This document shows positions 25,366 through 33,987 of a stretch of DNA of 41,616 nucleotides, in pieces. A program made the position numbers and the translations under genes. Positions within the stretch are counted from its first letter, which is position 1; each line of letters starts with the position of its first letter. The DNA is from an uncultured bacterium (lineage in GTDB: Bacteria > Cyanobacteriota > Vampirovibrionia > Gastranaerophilales > Gastranaerophilaceae), in the NCBI GenBank assembly GCA_949300515.1, contig CASGEP010000025.1, positions 1 to 41,616 on the forward strand, read 5' to 3'. Under the pieces are notes generated by a model. It was not told where the DNA came from, did not search any database, and saw nothing but the letters and a program-made list of their open reading frames with translations.

Positions 25366-26772
25366 ATGAAAAAAATTGCGCTTATACCTATTGATAACCG
25401 TCCCATCTGCTATACGCTCGTAAGGGATATTTTGGCACAGGACGACAGTATCGAGCTTTTTATGCCCGAGAGGGAGTATCTTGGCGCGCTTAAAAAAAAT
25501 GCGGATATTGAAAATATTTATGACTTCATAAAAAATATGCCAAAGGCGGATATTCTGGTAATTTCGCTTGATACAATAGCCTACGGCGGACTTGTAAGTT
25601 CAAGGAGATGCCCCGAAACATTCGGGCAGATAAGAGAAAGACTTTTAAAGTTTAAAGAAATAATAAAACAAAAATCCGAAAAAACATACGCTTTTTCAAG
25701 CATAATGCGCATTTCAAACAATAATATCAACGAAGAAGAAAAAGAGTACTGGTCGCAGTGGGGAAAAAAGATTTTTGAATTTTCTTATTATCAGCATAAA
25801 TCAAGGAGGGAAAAAAGCCAAAATTGCGTGTATAATCAAATTCCCGAGGATATTTTAAACGATTATCTTGACACAAGAAAGAGAAATTTTGACATAAATA
25901 AACTCTACCTTGACTGGCTGGAGGACAAAACTCTTGATATGCTTGTTTTTTCAAAGGATGACACGGGTGAATACGGCTTAAATGTTGAAGAAGCGGAACT
26001 TCTGGAAAAAGAAATCAAAAACAGAGGATTAAATGCGCAAATTAAAACGGGAGCGGATGAAATCCCGCTGACACTTATCACACGGGCGCTTGCGCAAGAT
26101 AAAAACATAAGTGTCGGGGTTGACTACACTCATACCGAAAGTATAAATAAAATCTCAAGATATGAAGATATAAGCGTAAAAGACTGTGTAGAGTCCCAGC
26201 TCAGACTTGCAAATTGCACCGTTTCAACAAAAGGAGATTTGAAACTCATTGTTAATAACTTTGAAAACGCACAGGGCGACTGGGTCCTTGGTGATTTTAC
26301 AAACAGTTACAAAAAAAATCTTACACTGCCTGATGAAAACTTTTTTATTGCCGATATCTCAAATGCAAACGGGGCGGACGAGGGTTTTGTAAGAGAGTTA
26401 ATCAAAAACAAATGCCCGCAGAACCTGTATGGTTACTGCGCCTACAACACAAGCGCAAATTCAATAGGCTGTGCCGTTTTTTGCGCGGTTACAAAATTTC
26501 TTGCGAAAAAAAATAACTCCTATAACGACCATGCCTTTAAAAAACTTATGTTTATAAGGCTGCTTGACGACTGGGTATACCAGACAAAAATAAGAAAATC
26601 CGTAAGGGAAGCGGAACCGGACTTTTTTGAAATGTTAAAATCAAAACGGCGGGAGTTTAGCGAATATGAAAAAATAATCGCAAAATATCTTGATTTTGAG
26701 TATAATGATGTAGACTACACACTCCCTTGGGCTAGAAGTTTTGAGGCGGAAATCGATGTTAAAAGTTTATAA
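25366..26772 (+). CDS. DUF4127 family protein
   Basis: A 468-residue cytoplasmic protein that fits the DUF4127 family: N-terminal KKIALIPIDNRPICYTLV, then ISLDTIAYGGLVSSR (about 66-80), FSSIMRISNNN (about 109), a middle KDDTGEYGLNVEE and ADEIPLTLITR, and a late NGADEGFV and YNTSANSIGCAV. The family is of unknown function to my knowledge; repeated acidic and Asn motifs suggest a metal- or sugar-acting hydrolase, but that is inference. It is first of three overlapping genes with waaA and dapF. No ribosome site precedes the ATG, which sits right after a -10-like hexamer. Confidence 0.82.
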   Translation: MKKIALIPIDNRPICYTLVRDILAQDDSIELFMPEREYLGALKKNADIENIYDFIKNMPKADILVISLDTIAYGGLVSSRRCPETFGQIRERLLKFKEIIKQKSEKTYAFSSIMRISNNNINEEEKEYWSQWGKKIFEFSYYQHKSRREKSQNCVYNQIPEDILNDYLDTRKRNFDINKLYLDWLEDKTLDMLVFSKDDTGEYGLNVEEAELLEKEIKNRGLNAQIKTGADEIPLTLITRALAQDKNISVGVDYTHTESINKISRYEDISVKDCVESQLRLANCTVSTKGDLKLIVNNFENAQGDWVLGDFTNSYKKNLTLPDENFFIADISNANGADEGFVRELIKNKCPQNLYGYCAYNTSANSIGCAVFCAVTKFLAKKNNSYNDHAFKKLMFIRLLDDWVYQTKIRKSVREAEPDFFEMLKSKRREFSEYEKIIAKYLDFEYNDVDYTLPWARSFEAEIDVKSL

Positions 26773-28015
26773 TTTTTTATACGGTGTATTCGGTACGGCA
26801 ATTATTAACATTCTCGGGATGTTCTCAAAAAAAATCGAAGCGGGAAAAATAGAGAAATTCGGCGGCTACGGATTTAAGTTTTTAAATCGTACAATATGGA
26901 TTCATGCGGTATCTGTCGGCGAGGTTATGCTGGCAGGAACTCTTATAGAGAAAATGCACTTTAAAAACGACATCGTTCTTACAACTTCAACCCCGCAAGG
27001 GCAGGAGCTTGCAAAAAACAGGCTGTCGGATAAATGCAAGGTTATAACATACTTTCCCTACGACACGACAAAAGCGGTAAAAAACGCGGTAAAAGCCATA
27101 AATCCCGAGATGGTTATAATTGTTGAAACGGAAATATGGCCAAATTTCGCACACATTATGAAAGAGCTTGCAATACCTTTATTTATAATAAACGGAAGAA
27201 TTTCGGAGAGAACCTTTAAAAGCTATAAAAAACTGTCTTTCTTCTTTAAAGAGGTACTCAAGAACTACAGCGCGATTTTGACCCAGACAAACGAAGATGC
27301 AAAAAGATTTATTGAAATCGGCGCGCCGGAAAACAAAGTCGTAGTATCGGGCAATATAAAATTTGACATAACAAAGCCCGAGGACTACATTAAACACAAG
27401 TATAAGCTTCTTTTTAAAACATTTAAAGAAAAAGTCATAATTTTTGCCTCTACACATCCTGATGAAAATAAAAGCCTGACGGATGTTTACGCCGCGCTAA
27501 AAGATGAGTTTGAAAACTTAAAACTCATAATAGCGCCAAGACATCTTGAAAATGTTGATAATATTGAAAAAATGCTGTCAGAAAAAGGTATACTCTCGGG
27601 GAAAAGAAGTGAGGAGGCTTCTTTTGATAAATACGATGCCGTTATACTTGATACAACGGGCGAACTTGCCAACGTCTACAGCGCATGTGACATATGCGTA
27701 ATATGCGGCAGTTTTGATAAAACGGGCGGACACAATCCGCTTGAAGCAACCATTTGGGGCAAGCCCGTCATAAGCGGACCAAATATTAAAAATTTCAACT
27801 ACATATACAAAAACCTTACAGAGCAAGGCTGCGCCATTATTGTAAAAAACACTGACGAACTTAAAAACAAAATAGCGGAGCTTTTAGAGGATGAAAAATA
27901 TATGCAGAGAATAAGCGCAAACTGCACAAATGCCGTTGAGAAAAACAGCGGAGCAACAGAGTTTACGGTAAATTATCTTGAAAAATTCAACAGGGAGCAA
28001 TATGAAAACAATTAA
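26756..28015 (+). CDS. waaA: 3-deoxy-D-manno-octulosonic acid (Kdo) transferase
   Basis: A 419-residue GT30 enzyme that adds Kdo to lipid IVA on the cytoplasmic face of the inner membrane; it implies an LPS-bearing outer membrane. Seen: an N-terminal hydrophobic anchor, WIHAVSVGEVMLAGTLIEKM (catalytic Glu in VGEV), TSTPQGQELA, YFPYDT, VETEIWPNF and, in the C-terminal half, GSFDKTGGHNPLEATIWGKP, a nucleotide-sugar-site motif. ATG 26756 follows GGCGGAAA and overlaps the DUF4127 end by 17 bases; an in-frame TTG at 26741 is less likely. The stop overlaps dapF by 14 bases. Confidence 0.92.
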   Translation: MLKVYNFLYGVFGTAIINILGMFSKKIEAGKIEKFGGYGFKFLNRTIWIHAVSVGEVMLAGTLIEKMHFKNDIVLTTSTPQGQELAKNRLSDKCKVITYFPYDTTKAVKNAVKAINPEMVIIVETEIWPNFAHIMKELAIPLFIINGRISERTFKSYKKLSFFFKEVLKNYSAILTQTNEDAKRFIEIGAPENKVVVSGNIKFDITKPEDYIKHKYKLLFKTFKEKVIIFASTHPDENKSLTDVYAALKDEFENLKLIIAPRHLENVDNIEKMLSEKGILSGKRSEEASFDKYDAVILDTTGELANVYSACDICVICGSFDKTGGHNPLEATIWGKPVISGPNIKNFNYIYKNLTEQGCAIIVKNTDELKNKIAELLEDEKYMQRISANCTNAVEKNSGATEFTVNYLEKFNREQYENN

Positions 28016-28802
28016 ATTTGAAAAATGGCAAGGGCTGGGCAACGATTTTATAATTTTAACCGAAGAAAAAGCAACGCCCGAACTTGCAAAGATTATGTGC
28101 GACAGGAACTTTGGAATAGGCGCCGACGGGCTTTTTTCACCAAGAAAAACCGAAAACACGGACATCGGCTGGGATTTTTTCAACTCCGACGGCTCAATTG
28201 CGCAAATGTGCGGAAACGGAATACGCTGCTTTGCAAAGTTTGCACGTGCACACAATCTTGTAAATAAAGACGAATTTAGCGTTGAAACTCTTGCGGGAAC
28301 AATAATACCAAGGATTTTACACGACGGCAGAGTGCGTGTGGATATGGGAAAACCCGTATTTGAAGCAAAGAAAATTCCCGTTAACACAGACACCCCTCAA
28401 GACTTTGAAATAGAAGGTTTTAGCGCTTCCGCCGTCAGTATGGGCAATCCGCACTGCATTATTTTTACGGAGGGCGACAGCAAAAAACTCGCGCGCGAGT
28501 ACGGGGCAAAAATCGAGCCGCATCCGCTTTTCCCGCAAAAAACAAATGTCGAGTTTGTAAGGATAGAAAACCCTTCAAAAATGCGCCTTGACGTGTATGA
28601 AAGAGGCTGCGGCATAACCCTTGCCTGCGGCACGGGTGCTTGTGCCGCAACGGTTGCCGGAGTATTAAAAGGGCTTTTAAACGATACCGTAAAGGTAGAG
28701 CTCCCCGGCGGCGAGCTTACAATAGAATACAAGGACAAAAACGTCTATATGACAGGGGATGCGACAAAAGTTTTTGAAGGAGAATTTTACCTGAAAGAAT
28801 GA
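28002..28802 (+). CDS. dapF: Diaminopimelate epimerase
   Basis: A 266-residue cofactor-free epimerase turning LL-DAP into meso-DAP, for lysine and for peptidoglycan cross-links. The two catalytic Cys are in place: Cys70 in FFNSDGSIAQMCGNGIRC and Cys209 in LACGTGACA; the internal two-lobe symmetry is evident. GNPHCIIF and ERGCGITLACG are typical. ATG 28002 follows GGGAG closely and fits family starts (KFEKWQGLGNDF). It overlaps the waaA stop, so DUF4127-waaA-dapF is one coupled unit of envelope-related genes. Confidence 0.95.
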   Translation: MKTIKFEKWQGLGNDFIILTEEKATPELAKIMCDRNFGIGADGLFSPRKTENTDIGWDFFNSDGSIAQMCGNGIRCFAKFARAHNLVNKDEFSVETLAGTIIPRILHDGRVRVDMGKPVFEAKKIPVNTDTPQDFEIEGFSASAVSMGNPHCIIFTEGDSKKLAREYGAKIEPHPLFPQKTNVEFVRIENPSKMRLDVYERGCGITLACGTGACAATVAGVLKGLLNDTVKVELPGGELTIEYKDKNVYMTGDATKVFEGEFYLKE

Positions 28803-28828
28803 AATATTTAGTTATGTTAAGTTTTTTG

Positions 28829-28857
28829 TTGTTTCAAAAATATGTTTGTGCTAGCAT
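28829..28857 (+). promoter_or_regulatory. Candidate promoter for rpsF-ssb-rpsR
   Basis: TTGTTT (28829-28834), 17-base spacer, extended -10 TGC-TAGCAT (hexamer 28852-28857). A start near 28864 gives a leader of about 27 bases with AAGGAG before the ATG. The leader is too short and lacks the CCG loop of the known S6:S18-binding rpsF leader, so I do not claim that control. Confidence 0.4.
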
Positions 28858-28890
28858 TTTGTAACAAAGTAAATACAATAAGGAGAAATC

Positions 28891-29187
28891 ATGAAAAAAT
28901 ACGAACTGCTTGCAACAATTAAACCAAATTTAGATAATGATGAAGCAGATAAAGTTATTGCAAAAATAGAAGAATCGGTAAGCTCGCTTGGCGGAAGCGT
29001 AATTGATACCGACAAAATGGGCAGAAAAAAACTGGCATACGACGTAAAAGGTTTCAGGGACGGTTTTATGGCTGTTTTCAAAATAAACCTTGATGCCGAT
29101 AAAGTTGTGGAATTCAAAAGACAGCTTAAACTTAACGAAAACATTATAAGGACAATGTTTATAGAACAACAGACAGTGAAAGCGTAA
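28891..29187 (+). CDS. rpsF: Small ribosomal subunit protein bS6
   Basis: A 98-residue protein of normal bS6 length: KKYELLATIKPNLDNDEADK at the start, then GRKKLAYDVKGFRDGFMAVF and a final strand with IIRTMFI. bS6 pairs with bS18 on the platform of the 30S subunit. The ATG follows AAGGAGAA. It heads the common three-gene cluster rpsF-ssb-rpsR, with only four bases to ssb. Confidence 0.95.
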   Translation: MKKYELLATIKPNLDNDEADKVIAKIEESVSSLGGSVIDTDKMGRKKLAYDVKGFRDGFMAVFKINLDADKVVEFKRQLKLNENIIRTMFIEQQTVKA

Positions 29188-29191
29188 GAAA

Positions 29192-29596
29192 ATGACTCTG
29201 GCAAAAATCTTTATTACGGGAAAAGTTGTAAAAAATCCTGAAAAAAGGTTTACACAAAACGACTTGCCCATCACAAGTTTTACAATTGACGTAAATCCTC
29301 AAGATGAAAGTCTTGTAAGGGTTTTCACCATGGGCAACTCGGCGGAAACAGTCGAGCAAACCGTAAAAGAAGGCGACAACGTGCTTGTCGAAGGCAGATT
29401 GCAGACAAATACGTTTAAAACTTCAAACGGCAGAGATAAGAAGATTTTTGAAATTAATGCATCAACAGTTGAAAAAATCTCCGCCGCATCAGGCGCAAGC
29501 ACACCGATTGCACCCGCACAGAAAGAAAACCTCGTGCAGTTTGCAACGGAAGAAATTTCGCAAGACTTGATTGACGAAGATGAAATACCGTTTTAA
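29192..29596 (+). CDS. ssb: Single-stranded DNA-binding protein
   Basis: A 134-residue OB-fold SSB. The OB domain covers about residues 1-100 (KIFITGKVVKNPEKRF, ITSFTIDV, EGDNVLVEGRLQTNTFKTSNG). A short linker leads to the acidic tip DLIDEDEIPF, the docking peptide for RecO, PriA and other repair or replication partners. The N-terminus is a little unusual (the typical NKVxLIGRL is replaced by AKIFITGKV), and aromatic residues that stack DNA are fewer than in E. coli SSB. Location between rpsF and rpsR is the classical one. Confidence 0.93.
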   Translation: MTLAKIFITGKVVKNPEKRFTQNDLPITSFTIDVNPQDESLVRVFTMGNSAETVEQTVKEGDNVLVEGRLQTNTFKTSNGRDKKIFEINASTVEKISAASGASTPIAPAQKENLVQFATEEISQDLIDEDEIPF

Positions 29597-29620
29597 AAAT
29601 TAACAGAAAAGGAAATAAAT

Positions 29621-29857
29621 ATGGCAAAAGAAACACTTAAAGACAGCAAGAAAAGAAAAAATTGCAGCTTCTGCGCCGACAAGGTAGAAGCACTTGACTA
29701 CAAAGACACATCAAAATTAAAAAGATTTTTATCCGAAGCCGGTAAAATTTTACCGAGAAGAATAACGGGAAATTGCGCATATCACCAAAGAATGCTTGCA
29801 AAAGCGGTTAAACGCTCAAGAGAAGCAGCTCTTATCGGATATGTATTTGAAAACTAA
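29621..29857 (+). CDS. rpsR: Small ribosomal subunit protein bS18
   Basis: A 78-residue bS18. The core is clear: [20 protein letters not shown], then [20 protein letters not shown] and [20 protein letters not shown]. Two N-terminal Cys and one later Cys-x-x-His suggest the zinc-binding version of bS18. AAAAGGAAA precedes the ATG. It ends the ribosomal cluster; a hairpin terminator follows at once. Confidence 0.95.
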   Translation: MAKETLKDSKKRKNCSFCADKVEALDYKDTSKLKRFLSEAGKILPRRITGNCAYHQRMLAKAVKRSREAALIGYVFEN

Positions 29858-29876
29858 GCTTTAAAGATAAATTTTT

Positions 29877-29929
29877 AAAAGCCGTCTAAAAACTCCTAAA
29901 GGTCACCTGGGGTTATAAAGACGGCTTTT
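29877..29929 (+). terminator. Terminator shared by rpsR and purD
   Basis: AAAAGCCGTCT (29877-29887) pairs with AGACGGCTTTT (29919-29929), followed by T on the plus strand and by T on the minus strand (AAAA on the left arm). The 31-base interior can form a smaller AGGT/ACCT hairpin. Both convergent transcripts, from rpsR and from purD, would end here. Confidence 0.82.
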
Positions 29930-31161
29930 TATCTAAGTTTAATATCTTTTCTGTAAATTTTCCCCTCAAATTCTATTTCCGAAGCCGCCGCGTAAATGTC
30001 TGCAAGCGCGTCTTTTCCGCTCTTAACAAGGTTCAAAACGCGCCCGCCGTTTGTGTAATATTTCTGCCCGATTTTTTTTACTCCGGCAAACAAAACCCTG
30101 ACACCGTATTTTTTTGCAGCCTCAAGATTAAAAATCTCGCAGCCTGTTTGAGGCGAAAAAGGATAACCGCAAGAGGCTAAAACCACACAGTAAGAAGGCT
30201 CGTCTTTAAATTTAAAATCAATCTCATCCAACTTCCCATCAACCATTTTTAAAAAAACATCCAAAATATCGCCGCAAAAATTATCAAGCACTGACTGTAT
30301 TTCAGGGTCGCCAAAGCGCATATTATACTCAAGAACATAAGCCCCGTCAGAGCACATCATAAGTCCCGAGTAAATAACCCCGCAAAAGTCTGCCCTGCTT
30401 GTCTTTAGCGCATATTCAAGTTTTAAAAGATAAGAGTTTATTTCTTTTTCTTCAAAATCAGACAAGCTGCAGGGAAAAGCAGACCCCATGCCGCCTGTGT
30501 TTTCCCCTTCGTCATTATCCGAAAGCTTTTTAAAATCGCATGCCGGCTTAAAACTCTTTAAAGCTTTACCGTCCCAGAGCGAAAACACTGACAGCTCGCG
30601 CCCGAATAACCTCTGCTCCAAAATAATCTTTTTGGAGGACTCGCCGAATTTGCCGCACAAAAACTCTTTTGCAGCCTCTCTTGCCTCACCGAATGTTTCG
30701 GGCAAATAAACGCCCTTGCCACCTGCAAGCCCGTCTGCCTTTATAACCGGAGGGGCTGAAAACTTTGAAAGCGCGCTGTCAATTTTGCAAATGTCATCCG
30801 CCAAAGTGTATTTTGCCGTTTTTATATTAAACTTTTGCATAAAATCTTTAGCAAAGCTCTTAGAACTCTCAAGCTGCGCCCAGTACTTATTTGCGCCGAT
30901 TACCGGTATATTAAAACTTGAAAATATATCGCAAATCCCCCCGGCTAAAGGTACCTCGGGACCGACAATCAAAAGCTCTATGCCGATATTTTTAGCCTTC
31001 TTTGCAAGCTCAAAGTAATCGCAAAACTCAATCACTCTACAAGGGGCAAAAGCGCCCGTCTGTGCAAAGTAAATATCATTAAAACCGACAAGCGGAGATT
31101 TTAAAAGTGCCTCATACAGCGCATGTTCACGCCCGCCCGACCCGTAGAGAAGTATTTTCAT
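29929..31161 (-). CDS. purD: Phosphoribosylamine--glycine ligase
   Basis: A 410-residue ATP-grasp enzyme making GAR from phosphoribosylamine and Gly. Seen: YGSGGREHALYEALLKSP (about 5-22), VGPEVPLAGGICD, the ATP-grasp VIKADGLAGGKGVYLP (about 138-153), TGGMGSAFP, and the metal-site EYNMRFGDPEIQ. It is the last gene of the purine operon and overlaps purN by four bases (ATGA type). Confidence 0.95.
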   Translation of the reverse strand: MKILLYGSGGREHALYEALLKSPLVGFNDIYFAQTGAFAPCRVIEFCDYFELAKKAKNIGIELLIVGPEVPLAGGICDIFSSFNIPVIGANKYWAQLESSKSFAKDFMQKFNIKTAKYTLADDICKIDSALSKFSAPPVIKADGLAGGKGVYLPETFGEAREAAKEFLCGKFGESSKKIILEQRLFGRELSVFSLWDGKALKSFKPACDFKKLSDNDEGENTGGMGSAFPCSLSDFEEKEINSYLLKLEYALKTSRADFCGVIYSGLMMCSDGAYVLEYNMRFGDPEIQSVLDNFCGDILDVFLKMVDGKLDEIDFKFKDEPSYCVVLASCGYPFSPQTGCEIFNLEAAKKYGVRVLFAGVKKIGQKYYTNGGRVLNLVKSGKDALADIYAAASEIEFEGKIYRKDIKLR

Positions 31162-31676
31162 AACAGCAGCCCCTCAATGACTCTCGGGTAGAGATTATGC
31201 TCGATACCGTGAATTTTTTCCTCCAAATCGCAAAGTGTCATATCGGGCTCTATTTTGCACTTTTGCTGTGCAATCAACTCCCCGCTGTCAACGTCTTTGT
31301 TTACATAATGAATACTCACACCCGTTTCGTGAGCACTTGATAAAAAAGCATTTTTTATTGCGTTTACACCCTTGAACTCGGGCAAAAGTGAAGGATGAAT
31401 GTTTATAAAAGTGCCCAATTCAAGAATTTTTTCGGGTAAAATACGCATATACCCGGCAAGGACGTATAAATCATATTTTTTATCACTCAGAAAAACATAG
31501 GTATTTGAATACCTAACTATATACGATTTTATTCCCAACTTCGCGGCTCTTTTTAACGCTCCCGCGCCGTCAATGTTGCACAAAAGTTCTATTTGCACAT
31601 CTTTTCCCTTAAAATATTTAACAATAGCCTCAAAATTTGTCCCTTCGCCCGAAGCCATTACAAGAATTTTTTTCAT
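31158..31676 (-). CDS. purN: Phosphoribosylglycinamide formyltransferase
   Basis: A 172-residue folate-dependent GAR transformylase, short compared with about 190-210 in many species but with all key residues: VMASGEGTNFEAIV (phosphate loop), the catalytic Asn and His in INIHPSLLPEFKG, and Asp in VNKDVDSGELIAQ. It takes the product of PurD and 10-formyl-THF. Overlaps purM by four bases at its start and purD at its end. Confidence 0.94.
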   Translation of the reverse strand: MKKILVMASGEGTNFEAIVKYFKGKDVQIELLCNIDGAGALKRAAKLGIKSYIVRYSNTYVFLSDKKYDLYVLAGYMRILPEKILELGTFINIHPSLLPEFKGVNAIKNAFLSSAHETGVSIHYVNKDVDSGELIAQQKCKIEPDMTLCDLEEKIHGIEHNLYPRVIEGLLL

Positions 31677-32605
31677 ACGACTTCCCCAAAGACAAAAGGC
31701 TCATAGTCTGCAGCATCTTCAAGCACTTTTTTAACATTTTTTGAACTTACGACAAGACAGAACCCGACCCCCATATTAAAAGTTTTAAACGCTTCGTCAG
31801 TGCCTGTAAGCCCTTTAAGCTTTTCAAAAATATAATTCTTCGGAATTTTATCAAAATCCGCTTCAATAGTTAAATCACTTCTTACCGCCCTTTTTAAATT
31901 CGCCGTAATGCCGCCGCCCGTGATGTTTGCGCAAGAATTTATAAGTTTGTTTTCATTTAATTTAACAACGATATCATGATAAATTCTTACAGGTTTCAAA
32001 CATTGCGCAAAATCGTCGCTGCTCAGCATTTTATCATCATACAGCCGCCTTAAAAGGGAAAATCCGTTTGCATGCGCTCCGCTTGATTTTAGCGCTATTA
32101 TAACATCGCCCTTTGAGGTATTATTTTTCGATAATATATTTTCTTTTTTTACAATCCCGAGAAGAAATCCCGCCGCATCAAAATACTTTTTTAAAATCAA
32201 ATTTCCAAGCTCGGATGTTTCTCCGCCCAGAAGGGTGCAGTTGTAGTGTTTCAGAATTTTTCCAAGCTCAACGATAAAGGTTCCCAAAATATCCCCATCA
32301 AGGCTGTTTGCGGCAATGTAGTCAAGGAAAAACAGCGGCTTTGCGCCGCAGCAGATTAAATCATTTACATTCATTGCAAAAAGGTCATTTGCAATTGTTT
32401 TTGCATCATTATTTTCAATAAGCGGAATTATCTTTGTTCCGATACCGTCGCAGCATGCCGCAAAACAATACCCCTCAAGCGCGTTATGTTCGTATAATCC
32501 CGCAAAAGAACCGATATTGCTTTTACCTGCCACATCCGCGATAATATTTGTAAATTCATCCGCTTTTTTGATATCTACGCCCGCTTCAAGGTATGTGTAT
32601 TTCAT
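31673..32605 (-). CDS. purM: Phosphoribosylformylglycinamidine cyclo-ligase
   Basis: A 310-residue AIR synthetase, somewhat shorter than the usual 340 or so. Seen: TYLEAGVDIKKADEF, the ATP-site Gly-rich CDGIGTKI, NDLICCGAKPLFFLDYIA (about 80-97), LLGGETSELG (about 131-140), and the C-terminal FNMGVGFCLVV. It closes the imidazole ring of AIR using FGAM from PurL. The start overlaps the purF stop by four bases. Confidence 0.94.
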   Translation of the reverse strand: MKYTYLEAGVDIKKADEFTNIIADVAGKSNIGSFAGLYEHNALEGYCFAACCDGIGTKIIPLIENNDAKTIANDLFAMNVNDLICCGAKPLFFLDYIAANSLDGDILGTFIVELGKILKHYNCTLLGGETSELGNLILKKYFDAAGFLLGIVKKENILSKNNTSKGDVIIALKSSGAHANGFSLLRRLYDDKMLSSDDFAQCLKPVRIYHDIVVKLNENKLINSCANITGGGITANLKRAVRSDLTIEADFDKIPKNYIFEKLKGLTGTDEAFKTFNMGVGFCLVVSSKNVKKVLEDAADYEPFVFGEVV

Positions 32606-33987
32606 TTTCTGTTCTCCTCAAAGCATTTTTTACACCAGATATCACCTTCAAAAACATCTCTCAATTTATCGAGGGGCAAAAATTTAACACTTTTCGCTCC
32701 GATTATTTTTGCAATCTCGCACTCTGTTTTGTTATATGAAATAAGCTCCTCTTTTGTCGGGATATCAACCCCCCAAAAGCAGGTATTAATTATCTTTGGA
32801 GAAACTGAGCGCATATGAACCTCGCTTGCCCCGCACTCTTTTAGGATTTTAATAATCTCACCCGATGTTGTACCTCTTACAAGCGAATCATCAATCAAAA
32901 CAACCTTTTTGCCTTCAATTACAGACTTTACCGGAATAAATTTTTCCAGCACGTTTCTTGTCCTTTTTTTCTGCTCCGGCAGAATAAAAGAGCGCTCCAT
33001 CCAGTTGTTTCGGATTAATCCGAGATGAAACGGAATATTCAGCGCGCTTGAGTACCCGATAGCACAGGCAAGACCGCTGTCCATAACAGGTATTGCAACA
33101 TCGGCGCAAAAGTCTTTATCCTCGCAGCCCGCAAGGATTTCGCCGAGTTTGTAGCGCGTATTGTAAACGCTTTTTGAAAATATATTTGAAGCGGGAGAGG
33201 CAAAATAAATCTGCTCAAATACACACTGGCTGATGTCTTTATTTGTGTACGCCGGTTTTATCTCATAACCTTCGCTGTTTATCTCAACGCCGCATGAGGG
33301 CATAATTTCAATCATTTTATTTACCTTTAAACCGTAAAATGCGACATCCTCCGATGCTGCAAAGTCGCCCTCGTCACAGCTTGCAAACATTAAGGGACGA
33401 TAACCGAAAGGGTCGCGAAAAGCCATAATGCGGTTTGGCAAATACAGCAAAATACAGTATGACCCGAGGGAAAAGTTCTCGCACAGACATTTTGCAACCT
33501 CATCATAAGTCCACAGGGACGGCTTTTTTTTAAGAGAAAATATAATTCTTTTTAAAATTACCTCGGAATCGGAAGAACTCAAAAAAACCTCTCCAATCCG
33601 TTCAAATTTTTCTCTTATGTTTTTTGCTTCGGAAACGTTTCCGTTGTGCGCAAGCGAAACATCTTCGCCCATGTATGTAACTTTTAGCGGCTGGATATTT
33701 TCTTTTCTCGAATCACCGAAAGTAGAGTACCTTACATGCCCTATTCCAAAACTCCCCTTTATGTCGCTTATTTTTATGTTTCTAAATACACTGTTAACAA
33801 GACCAAAATCCTTATACAGAGTCTGTTTTAAATCTCCGCAGCAAATACCCGCAGCCTCTTGCCCCCTGTGCTGCAGCTTCAAAAGCGCGCACTTTAAATA
33901 GGGCGCAATGTTGCCCGCCCTGCTGCAGCCGCCAAAAATTCCGCATTCTTCATTTATTTTGTCGTTTTTAATACTGTTCAAGCGCAT
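32602..33987 (-). CDS. purF: Amidophosphoribosyltransferase
   Basis: About 461 residues. Commits PRPP to purines by making phosphoribosylamine from Gln. The start at 33987 gives a 14-residue propeptide (MRLNSIKNDKINEE) ahead of the nucleophile Cys in ECGIFGG, which fits the self-processed Bacillus-type enzyme; longer frames to 34047 would lie in purL. The PRPP loop is VVLIDDSLVRGTTSGEI. Cys residues in QCVFEQIYFASP, NTCFWGVD and the terminal WCKKC match the four iron-sulfur ligands of the B. subtilis enzyme, so a [4Fe-4S] cluster is likely. Overlaps purL by 20 bases; no clear ribosome site, so translation is probably coupled. Confidence 0.92.
   Translation of the reverse strand: MRLNSIKNDKINEECGIFGGCSRAGNIAPYLKCALLKLQHRGQEAAGICCGDLKQTLYKDFGLVNSVFRNIKISDIKGSFGIGHVRYSTFGDSRKENIQPLKVTYMGEDVSLAHNGNVSEAKNIREKFERIGEVFLSSSDSEVILKRIIFSLKKKPSLWTYDEVAKCLCENFSLGSYCILLYLPNRIMAFRDPFGYRPLMFASCDEGDFAASEDVAFYGLKVNKMIEIMPSCGVEINSEGYEIKPAYTNKDISQCVFEQIYFASPASNIFSKSVYNTRYKLGEILAGCEDKDFCADVAIPVMDSGLACAIGYSSALNIPFHLGLIRNNWMERSFILPEQKKRTRNVLEKFIPVKSVIEGKKVVLIDDSLVRGTTSGEIIKILKECGASEVHMRSVSPKIINTCFWGVDIPTKEELISYNKTECEIAKIIGAKSVKFLPLDKLRDVFEGDIWCKKCFEENRK

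Noticed and set aside
28858-28890. S6:S18-binding rpsF leader motif
   Set aside because: The predicted leader is short and lacks the required CCG-containing hairpin.
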